Shown piece by piece: positions 1 through 5,045 of a stretch of DNA of 10,049 bases. The stretch covers positions 1-10,049 of the forward strand of contig JAZSIT010000100.1 in assembly GCA_045533895.1 (NCBI GenBank), read 5' to 3'. Made by a program: the position numbers and the translations under genes. The DNA comes from SFLA01 sp045533895 (GTDB taxonomy: Bacteria; Bacillota; Clostridia; Oscillospirales; CAG-382). Within the stretch, counting starts at the first letter, position 1. The number at the start of each line of letters is the position of its first letter. The notes under the pieces are model-generated. The model saw nothing but the letters and a program-made list of their open reading frames with translations. It was not told the origin of the DNA and made no database searches.

Positions 1-65
1 CCAATCCTGCGGCACACGAGCTTATCGCCCGTGAATGGCTTTATACGTACGAAAAAATCAAGTAG
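1..65 (+). CDS. C-terminal end of an unidentified protein (5' truncated by window edge)
   Basis: Reading from base 3, an open frame gives about twenty residues beginning NPAAHELIAREW and ending in YEKIK, then TAG at 63-65. The mix of charged and aromatic residues looks like the end of a globular cytoplasmic protein. The other two forward frames look less protein-like: one gives a Ser/Arg-rich peptide ending at 69, and the other stops at base 33. The tRNA promoter begins 15 bases after the stop. There is too little sequence to assign a family. Confidence 0.5.
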   Translation, partial: NPAAHELIAREWLYTYEKIK

Positions 66-79
66 TTAAAAAATCCCCC

Positions 80-108
80 TTGACAATATCGCGACGGTGT
101 GCTATAAT
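80..108 (+). promoter_or_regulatory. Consensus housekeeping promoter of the tRNA-Leu gene
   Basis: TTGACA (80-85) and TATAAT (103-108) are both perfect matches to the vegetative sigma-factor consensus, with an ideal 17-bp spacer. The predicted start near 115 leaves a short leader before the tRNA at 128. A promoter this strong is typical of stable RNA genes. Confidence 0.93.
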
Positions 109-127
109 TACGCCGTTGCCAAAATAT

Positions 128-214
128 GCGGGTATGGCGGAATTGGCAGACGCGCTAGATTCAGGTTCTAGTGGGGGCAACTTCGTGTAGGTTCAAGTCC
201 TATTACCCGCACCA
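128..214 (+). tRNA. tRNA-Leu (anticodon CAG)
   Basis: This is an 87-nt class II tRNA with the CCA end encoded in the DNA (212-214). The acceptor stem pairs GCGGGTA (128-134) with TACCCGC (204-210), with A211 as discriminator. The anticodon stem CTAGA/TCTAG (155-159/167-171) encloses a seven-base loop with anticodon CAG at 162-164, which reads the leucine codon CTG. The T arm (187-203) carries the TTCAAGT loop. The long variable arm between 172 and 186 is expected for leucine tRNAs. It has its own promoter and terminator, so it is a monocistronic unit. Confidence 0.97.
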
Positions 215-247
215 AAAAAACGACAGGTTTCGACCTGTCGTTTTTTT
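213..247 (+). terminator. Intrinsic terminator of tRNA-Leu
   Basis: An eight-base-pair stem CGACAGGT/ACCTGTCG (221-228/233-240) closes a TTCG tetraloop and is followed by seven T residues. The A-run before the stem (214-220) would let it work in both directions. It starts right after the encoded CCA. Confidence 0.95.
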
Positions 248-250
248 ATC

Positions 251-318
251 CAAGCCGCAGGCTTGACATATCATCACGACGCAGTCGTGTATATTATCGC
301 CGTTAGGCGTATATCATC
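251..318. repeat. Array of three small hairpins joined by TATATCATC-like linkers
   Basis: Three perfect mini-hairpins stand in a row: CAAGCC-GCA-GGCTTG (251-265), CACGAC-GCA-GTCGTG (275-289) and CGCC-GTTA-GGCG (298-309). Each is followed by a nine-base linker of one family: CATATCATC (267-275), TATATTATC (290-298) and TATATCATC (310-318). Stem sequences differ but each stem pairs, while the linkers are nearly constant, so the structure is a modular array and not one long palindrome. A further copy of the linker, reverse-complemented, occurs at 3376-3384. No reading frame covers this stretch. The function is unknown; it may be a dispersed structured repeat or a transcribed RNA element. Confidence 0.7.
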
Positions 319-360
319 ATCCGCAAGACTGTATTTTCAACCGTTTTTAACAAAAACATC

Positions 361-391
361 TTGACTTTATAGTTTACTATAATGTTATAAT
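361..391 (+). promoter_or_regulatory. MerR-type promoter with 19-bp spacer
   Basis: TTGACT (361-366) and TATAAT (386-391) are separated by 19 bp, two more than the normal optimum. Promoters activated by MerR-family proteins characteristically have 19-20 bp spacers, which the regulator untwists so that RNA polymerase can engage both elements. The next gene is a MerR regulator starting at 413, so autoregulation of the operon is the simplest reading. A second TATAAT at 378-383 is only 11 bp from the -35 box and cannot pair with it. Confidence 0.85.
367..382 (+). promoter_or_regulatory. Palindromic operator inside the promoter spacer (probable MerR-protein site)
   Basis: TTATAGT (367-373), two bases, then ACTATAA (376-382) form a perfect seven-base inverted repeat inside the 19-bp spacer. 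This is where MerR dimers bind. Palindromes of the TATAGT..ACTATA kind are common at promoters of drug- or stress-sensing MerR regulators. Confidence 0.75.
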
Positions 392-412
392 GTCAATGTA
401 AGGGGTGTAAAT

Positions 413-1513
413 ATGATAAAAATCGGTGCTTTCGCAAAGATTTGTAGTGTCAGCACGCAAACCTTAAGGTATTATGATGCCGAGGGAATACTAAAAGCTG
501 ATGCAATAGATCCATCAAGCGGATACAGATTTTATTCTACCGATGCTGTTGAAAAATATAAACAAATACTATTGTATAAGGAACTCGGCTTTTCACTGGA
601 AGAGATTAAAAAGATACAAGAATCAACCAACGAAGAACTGAGGGGAATGTTACTTGATAAAAAGATATCGCTCAACAAATCTGTAGGTAGAATTAAAGAA
701 CAAATCAAAACAATTGATGATATTTGCTCTGTTAATAACGGAAAACCAAGTTTGTCCGAGGCATTGCTGATACCTTTCGATAATGATCCCGATGTCGTTG
801 GGAAATGGGAGTTGTGCGGAAAACTTTTGGATGAGAATAAACTATTATTCACAACAGTTGACAGTAATAAAATGCCTCACTGCGAATTGACCTTGTTGCC
901 GGGCGGTGCACATTTTTGGATGTTTTTTTGGACAAAAGGTATATTGTACAGACTTTCTTCAAAATACAATTTTGCTATCCCAAATTATTACAGAATACTC
1001 AATCGTGATGAAAAAACATATATGATAGTTCAATATATGAGCGACGAATGTATCGATAACGGTGCGGATATACAATCCTATTTATACCGTAAAACAAGCA
1101 ATATCGCTTATACCGAACATCAGGCTCGTGCCCGAATAGATAAAACCGACCTTCCGTTTATCGAAGACAACAGAGTATCCGGTGTGTGGAAAGCGGTTGA
1201 TTATATATCGGAAATATCTGATTTCGATCCGTGTGTTAAATTTACAGAAGAAAAGGATCTGTATATAAACATTATTAATTTTATGCCGCGGGGTATATGC
1301 ACAAAAAATATCCGAACAACGTTTGGAAGCGGTAACTATATGTTAAGATATACTAAAGGTTTTGTCCTTGACGATAAAGAAATGACCGCAGAAGAATATG
1401 TCATTAAAACAATTAACGGAAAAGATTTTCTGTTTGTTCAGCATAAATCCGGTGATTATTTCTATGGCGGCAGAAAACCGTACTGGTATGTTTTTGAAAG
1501 GAATGATAAATAG
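413..1513 (+). CDS. MerR-family transcriptional regulator with duplicated C-terminal sensor-like domain
   Basis: This 366-residue protein begins with a MerR winged-helix domain (about 1-70). The first helices contain STQTLRYYDAEGIL, the signature DNA-binding stretch, followed by the wing GYRFYS. A coiled-coil dimerisation helix runs over about 71-105. The rest, about 125-364, is not the usual short effector domain but two related halves. Each half has a G-x-W-[EK] start (130-133; 257-260), an aromatic-TKG motif (173-176; 313-316) and a closing FVQ-type strand ending in Y-x-x-[RE]-x (202-227; 338-363). The second half ends in KSGDY...KPYWYVFER, a pattern I associate with lipocalin-like ligand-sensing domains of Firmicutes; that is recall, not a search result. 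The start follows AGGGG (401-405) at 7 nt. The stop is one base before the next gene, so it leads the operon and probably controls it through the palindromic promoter. Confidence 0.9.
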   Translation: MIKIGAFAKICSVSTQTLRYYDAEGILKADAIDPSSGYRFYSTDAVEKYKQILLYKELGFSLEEIKKIQESTNEELRGMLLDKKISLNKSVGRIKEQIKTIDDICSVNNGKPSLSEALLIPFDNDPDVVGKWELCGKLLDENKLLFTTVDSNKMPHCELTLLPGGAHFWMFFWTKGILYRLSSKYNFAIPNYYRILNRDEKTYMIVQYMSDECIDNGADIQSYLYRKTSNIAYTEHQARARIDKTDLPFIEDNRVSGVWKAVDYISEISDFDPCVKFTEEKDLYINIINFMPRGICTKNIRTTFGSGNYMLRYTKGFVLDDKEMTAEEYVIKTINGKDFLFVQHKSGDYFYGGRKPYWYVFERNDK

Positions 1514-1514
1514 T

Positions 1515-2492
1515 ATGAAAAAACTTCTTGCTTTAATATGCGTATCACTGATACTTGTTTCTTGTTTGTTTTCTTCTTGCGATAACGAAAATGCAAATAC
1601 CTCATTGCAGGTTTCCGAGGATATGTCAATAGTCGAAACTTCAAATGATGCAAGCGAATCTTCTGTGCCTCCGGCAGAAACTAATTCTATTACCGCAATG
1701 GAAAAACTGGAAAATGTGAATGGGGTAATATCTGTAACAGAACAAACACTTTCTGACAGTGTAAAGGGTGCTGTTGCATATAAGGTGCTGTATGAATCCG
1801 AAAACGGCCGTTTGGCGGCAGATGTAGTTCTTCCCAAGGATTATACAAGTAAAAACTATCCTGTTTTGATATATTTTCCTCAGGTAGGTACTTATTTGAA
1901 CTCACTTGCGGCAACTTATGCACTTAATGACATAATAGTTATCAGACCCTATGCAAGAGGATATGACGAAAGCGAAGGTGTGCGGGATCTGGGCGGAAAT
2001 AAAGACCTTGCGGATTCGTTAAAACTCTTGGAAATATTTGATTCAGCAAGTTTTATCGAGAACTCCAAGATTTTTGTTGCCGGCTCTTCGGAAGGCTCTG
2101 TGCTGGCACTCCGTTTGTTTGCAGAAGATGCTGAAAACAGAATTTTAGGTTGCGCTGTGATCGACGTTATTACCGATCTTTACGAATTTGGAAATGCAAG
2201 GGGAGAGGGAGCGAAAAACTTGTTCAACGCTATCATAGGAAAAACCTACGAAGAGGCTCCCGAAGAATACGAATTACGTTCTGCAGTTAAGTTCAGCGAA
2301 AAGTTAGACGGTCCTGTTTTGCTTATGCACCATTTGCAAAATCCTTCTTTTCCTGTGGAACAGCCCGATGCGCTGTTTGAACTTATAAAAGATAATCCCG
2401 ATTGCAGTTATTATAAAATAGACGCCTTGTCCGCCGATTTTAACGGTGAGAGTTTACAGCGTCTTCTGTCTTGGATAAGCAAATATGATTAA
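1515..2492 (+). CDS. Lipoprotein with alpha/beta-hydrolase (S9-like) domain, probably missing catalytic Asp and His
   Basis: The start at 1515 gives 325 residues and a clear lipoprotein signal: MKKLL, a hydrophobic run, then LVSC with Cys17 as the likely lipidated residue (Cys22 is an alternative). An in-frame upstream start at 1398 would lie inside the MerR gene and spoil the signal peptide. A low-complexity Ser/Glu/Asn linker (about 23-65) leads to an alpha/beta-hydrolase domain. The nucleophile elbow is GSSEG (190-194, Ser192), and PVLIYFP and RPYARGYDESEG resemble prolyl-oligopeptidase-type esterases/peptidases. The usual HGxxDxxVP motif reads HHLQNPSFP, so the catalytic Asp is Asn276. 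The usual GH pair near the end reads LSAD, so the catalytic His seems absent. It may be a binding protein or pseudoenzyme. It overlaps the next gene by 8 bp, suggesting coupled translation. Confidence 0.82.
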   Translation: MKKLLALICVSLILVSCLFSSCDNENANTSLQVSEDMSIVETSNDASESSVPPAETNSITAMEKLENVNGVISVTEQTLSDSVKGAVAYKVLYESENGRLAADVVLPKDYTSKNYPVLIYFPQVGTYLNSLAATYALNDIIVIRPYARGYDESEGVRDLGGNKDLADSLKLLEIFDSASFIENSKIFVAGSSEGSVLALRLFAEDAENRILGCAVIDVITDLYEFGNARGEGAKNLFNAIIGKTYEEAPEEYELRSAVKFSEKLDGPVLLMHHLQNPSFPVEQPDALFELIKDNPDCSYYKIDALSADFNGESLQRLLSWISKYD

Positions 2493-3357
2493 TCGTATTA
2501 TATCTATTGCGCTGGTTTTGGCTTTTGCAGTTTCTTTGTGCGGATGTATCCGAGACCATGCTGATCAATCTTTGTCCGAAAGCATAGAGGTATCTAAAAT
2601 CGCACAGAACGATACTTATTATATTGTTAATACCGAGTGGATGACGTTTTATCTTTCTAAAAAGGACTTTGAAGAAAATACGGTTAACGATATTGTCACA
2701 GAGGCAGTTTCCGTAATGGCTGAAATAAGAGATTATCTTGAAGTCAGCTACACGCTTGAACACGCAAAAGGAGCGGCTTGCTATTTTGATAGCAGTTATA
2801 TTGATGATAAAGAACAAAACCGTTCCCAATGCTTCTGGCGTGAAAAATTGATGTATTGTGTTTTACCGCAGGATTTTATACACGAATACGTTCACATGGT
2901 AACCGGAAACAATTCGGATATGGTTTATAAGCCTGACGACATTTTTATTGAAGGCTTGGCGGAATATGTAAGCATAAACTTCTACGGCGGCATTACGGGG
3001 AAAGAATACCGATATTTCAAAGAAGCCGATGTTTTTTCTGATACAAACAGTGAGGCATATCAAGCCATAAGCACATTTTTAACTCAGAAGGGGCTTCCGT
3101 TAAATAAAGAGAATTATACCAGATTAGAAGCGCATTTGTTATACAGAGATTTAGGGATCGCTTCAATCGACAAGAATAGTGATTTTTATAAATATTATAT
3201 TGGATTTGTGTTCGTGGATTATTGCATCGAACAGCTTGGCGGGTTGGAACAGTTTTTACAAGTATATTGCGATTGCATAACCGCTTCCGAGGTATATGGA
3301 AAAACTGTTGATGCGCTTATTGAAGATGCGTGCGAACACAATAAAAACTTCTTCTGA
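2485..3357 (+). CDS. Lipoprotein with HExxH zinc metallopeptidase (gluzincin) signature
   Basis: This 290-residue protein has a lipoprotein signal ending in LCGC (Cys21 lipidated), so it should sit on the outer face of the membrane. The active-site helix FIHEYVHMV carries H133-E134-x-x-H137. EGLAEY at 156-161 supplies Glu156 as the likely third zinc ligand, 19 residues after the second His. This is the peptidase-MA/gluzincin arrangement. The C-terminal stretch GFVFVDYCIEQLGG resembles the helix after the active site in those families. The ATG lies inside the end of the hydrolase gene (8-bp overlap), with only a weak GGATAAG ribosome site, so expression probably depends on translational coupling. 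The substrate is unknown; a cell-envelope protein is likely from location alone. Confidence 0.85.
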   Translation: MINRIISIALVLAFAVSLCGCIRDHADQSLSESIEVSKIAQNDTYYIVNTEWMTFYLSKKDFEENTVNDIVTEAVSVMAEIRDYLEVSYTLEHAKGAACYFDSSYIDDKEQNRSQCFWREKLMYCVLPQDFIHEYVHMVTGNNSDMVYKPDDIFIEGLAEYVSINFYGGITGKEYRYFKEADVFSDTNSEAYQAISTFLTQKGLPLNKENYTRLEAHLLYRDLGIASIDKNSDFYKYYIGFVFVDYCIEQLGGLEQFLQVYCDCITASEVYGKTVDALIEDACEHNKNFF

Positions 3358-3361
3358 TAGT

Positions 3362-3401
3362 AGCAACTTCATGCTGATGATATACAAGCCATTGCCTTGA
3401 T
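3362..3401 (+). repeat. Second copy of the hairpin/GATGATATA element
   Basis: AGCA(n6)TGCT (3362-3375), then GATGATATA (3376-3384), then CAAG(n7)CTTG (3385-3399). The linker is the exact reverse complement of TATATCATC at 310-318, and the order hairpin-linker-hairpin matches the array at 251-318 read on the minus strand. The stems are only four base pairs, weaker than in the first array. The element sits between the stop of the metallopeptidase gene and the promoter of the cyclase gene, overlapping that promoter's -35 box. Confidence 0.55.
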
Positions 3402-3425
3402 TTGTTTTCTAAAAAGTGATATAAT
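3397..3425 (+). promoter_or_regulatory. Promoter of the cyclase-family gene
   Basis: TTGATT (3397-3402) and TATAAT (3420-3425) are 17 bp apart. The gene starts at 3465 after AAGGAAAG (3448-3455), giving a leader of about 33 nt. The -35 box overlaps the 3' arm of the CAAG/CTTG hairpin. Confidence 0.8.
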
Positions 3426-3464
3426 CAGCTTGATAAATCAGAATTTGAAGGAAAGAATAACGTA

Positions 3465-4064
3465 ATGAGAATCTACGATATTTCACAAGAAGTTTTCAAC
3501 TGTCAGGTGTATCCGGACGACCCGACCCCTGAGAAAAAGATACTTAAATCAATGGAAAAAGGGGAAGTATATAATTTGACGGCATTTAGTATGTGCGCCC
3601 ACAACGGAACGCATATAGATGCGCCGCGTCATTTTATTAAAGACGGTAAAACTGTAGATGAGATAAGCTTAGATGCCCTTGTGGGAATGGCTTATGTTAC
3701 AGAGCATCATGGAGTTGTTACCGGCAATGATGCTCTGAATATAGTCGAAAAAGCAAAAGCGCTGAATACTGAAGCGGCAAAGCGAATTCTTATAAAAGGA
3801 GACTCAGAAGTGTCTTTTGATGCGGCAAAGGTATTCGCTTCGTCAGGCGCTTTGCTTTTGGGAAATGAGTCTCAAACAGTCGGACCGCCAAATGCGCCAA
3901 TGGCAGTGCATCTTGTACTGTTGTCTGCTAATGTTATTTTGCTTGAGGGGATTCGTTTGGCGGCGGTTTCGGAAGGCGTTTATTTTTTGAATGCTGCTCC
4001 CCTGAATTTGAAGGGCGCTGAGGGCTCACCGTGCAGAGCCGTGTTGATAGAAATAGAGAGATAA
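3465..4064 (+). CDS. Cyclase-family metal-dependent hydrolase (kynurenine formamidase-like)
   Basis: This 199-residue protein matches the cyclase/arylformamidase family (PF04199 type) in length and motifs. The metal-binding signature HNGTHIDAPRH covers residues 46-56, with His46, His50 and Asp52 as likely ligands and His56 as the extra conserved His. His149 and Glu161 keep the 12-residue spacing seen between the catalytic His and Glu of bacterial KynB. The end, ending GSPCRAVLIEIER, fits the family's closing strand. Members hydrolyse N-formylkynurenine or related amides and lactones in the cytoplasm. No tryptophan-catabolism genes are nearby, so the substrate cannot be fixed and kynB is not assigned. 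It has its own promoter. A small TTCGG/CCGAA hairpin follows the stop. Confidence 0.9.
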   Translation: MRIYDISQEVFNCQVYPDDPTPEKKILKSMEKGEVYNLTAFSMCAHNGTHIDAPRHFIKDGKTVDEISLDALVGMAYVTEHHGVVTGNDALNIVEKAKALNTEAAKRILIKGDSEVSFDAAKVFASSGALLLGNESQTVGPPNAPMAVHLVLLSANVILLEGIRLAAVSEGVYFLNAAPLNLKGAEGSPCRAVLIEIER

Positions 4065-4065
4065 A

Positions 4066-4080
4066 TTCGGGTTTGCCGAA
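4066..4080 (+). other. Short inverted repeat after the cyclase gene
   Basis: TTCGG-GTTTG-CCGAA can form a five-base-pair hairpin two bases after the stop codon. No T-run follows, so it is not a standard intrinsic terminator; it could slow decay of the transcript end or be chance. Confidence 0.3.
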
Positions 4081-4165
4081 CAATACGGTCACGCGCCTTT
4101 TGGCTTTTCTTGCCCCACTTTACGCACCGTTATACTGCTTTTTTCTATCCAAGGGCGAGGCATAC

Positions 4166-4193
4166 TTGCTTTTTTCTGTTGCTTTGGTATAAT
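4166..4193 (+). promoter_or_regulatory. Promoter of the GH25 lysozyme gene
   Basis: A perfect TATAAT (4188-4193) is preceded by TTGCTT (4166-4171) at 16 bp. The expected transcript start is near 4200, at the edge of the ribosome binding site, so the leader before the gene would be only about 15 nt. This also rules out translation starts upstream of 4200. Confidence 0.75.
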
Positions 4194-4197
4194 AGAG

Positions 4198-4217
4198 AAA
4201 GGGGAGTGATAATTCTG
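4198..4217 (+). promoter_or_regulatory. Ribosome binding site pointing to a CTG start
   Basis: AAAGGGGAGTG (4198-4208) resembles the AAGGAGGTG anti-16S complement. In the lysozyme frame the only initiation-like codon at a working distance is CTG at 4215-4217, 8 nt after GGGGAG. The in-frame GTG at 4206 is inside the site itself, and no in-frame ATG or TTG lies between the site and the signal anchor. Confidence 0.6.
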
Positions 4218-4994
4218 AAAAAGAAGCTTTGTAAAATATCAATTATCGCGGTGACCGTGTTTTTGGCGTGTGCTGTGCTTTTTTTCGCTTTAGTTTGGAA
4301 CGGCGTAATAATTCTCAACAGCATTTATGCCGAAAGCTATGATATAAAGGGTATCGACGTTTCCTCTTATCAGGGCGAGATAGATTGGCAGATTCTTGCG
4401 TCACAAAACATTTCTTTTGTCTTTATAAAAGCTACCGAAGGAAGTTCTTTTGTGGACAAGAATTTTGATTACAATTTTGCTGAGGCGCAAAAAACTTCTC
4501 TTGCCGTAGGTGCATATCACTTTTTCAGTTATGACAGCGAGGGCAAAACTCAAGCGGAAAACTTCATAAATACCGTTGTGCCCTTTGACGGTATGCTGCC
4601 TCCCGTAATCGATTTGGAGTTTTATGGCGATAAAGAAAGCAACCCGCCCGACAGAGCAGATGTTGAAAGGCAATTAAAGACAATGCTCGATATGTTGGAA
4701 GCCCATTACGGTCAAAAACCCATTATCTATGCAACAGAAAAATCCTATAAGCTGTATTTATCCGACGATTACGAAGAATACGATATTTGGATACGAAACG
4801 TTATTTCACCCCCAAAATTATCTGATAACAGGACTTGGACCTTTTGGCAATACACTAACCGCGACAAAATTAACGGATATGACGGTGAAGAAAAATATAT
4901 CGATGTAAACGTCTTTAACGGCAGCCTTGAAGAGTATAACTCTTATTTGGAAAGCAATACTTATAAAGCTGCTTCTCCCGGCAAAAACCGTTAA
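4215..4994 (+). CDS. Membrane-anchored GH25 lysozyme (N-acetylmuramidase)
   Basis: From CTG at 4215 the protein has 259 residues: a short KKK-containing cytoplasmic tail, one hydrophobic segment (about 9-34) acting as signal anchor, then a full glycoside hydrolase family 25 domain. Family motifs are GIDVSSYQGEIDW (about 46-58, with Asp48 in the active site), FIKATEG, VGAYHFF, PPVIDLE (Asp133 and catalytic Glu135), and WTFWQYT followed by YIDVNVF (Asp230). GH25 enzymes cut the MurNAc-GlcNAc bond of peptidoglycan; with this anchor it acts outside the membrane, in wall turnover. There are no cell-wall-binding repeats. A longer frame opening at TTG 4110 would run through the promoter and encode an implausible basic, aromatic leader. 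A strong terminator follows. Confidence 0.9.
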   Translation: MKKKLCKISIIAVTVFLACAVLFFALVWNGVIILNSIYAESYDIKGIDVSSYQGEIDWQILASQNISFVFIKATEGSSFVDKNFDYNFAEAQKTSLAVGAYHFFSYDSEGKTQAENFINTVVPFDGMLPPVIDLEFYGDKESNPPDRADVERQLKTMLDMLEAHYGQKPIIYATEKSYKLYLSDDYEEYDIWIRNVISPPKLSDNRTWTFWQYTNRDKINGYDGEEKYIDVNVFNGSLEEYNSYLESNTYKAASPGKNR

Positions 4995-5013
4995 AGTATT
5001 TATTTACGGCAAA

Positions 5014-5042
5014 AAAAAAGACCTCGTGCGGAGGTCTTTTTT
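5014..5042. terminator. Bidirectional intrinsic terminator between convergent genes
   Basis: GACCTC (5020-5025) pairs with GAGGTC (5031-5036), flanked by an A-run before and a T-run after (to 5042) that extend the stem. It ends the lysozyme transcript on the plus strand and the transglutaminase transcript on the minus strand, whose stop codon is at 5046-5048. Confidence 0.93.
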
Positions 5043-5045
5043 GCG

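Noticed and set aside
190..214. tRNA 3' end as an attachment site for an integrated element
   Set aside because: I saw no second copy of the tRNA 3' end elsewhere in the window and no integrase gene.
251..318. CRISPR-like array
   Set aside because: The conserved parts are only nine bases, the intervals are self-complementary hairpins instead of unique spacers, and no cas gene is present.
1398..1514. Upstream start for the hydrolase lipoprotein
   Set aside because: It lies inside the MerR gene and adds 39 residues before an obvious lipoprotein signal peptide that begins at 1515.
1343..1837. Minus-strand frame across the MerR/hydrolase junction
   Set aside because: It overlaps two supported genes, is Ser/Thr/Phe-rich low-complexity sequence, and shows no ribosome site or family motif.
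4110..4214. N-terminal extension of the lysozyme from TTG at 4110
   Set aside because: It would read through the promoter -10 box and ribosome site and encodes an implausible leader before the signal anchor.
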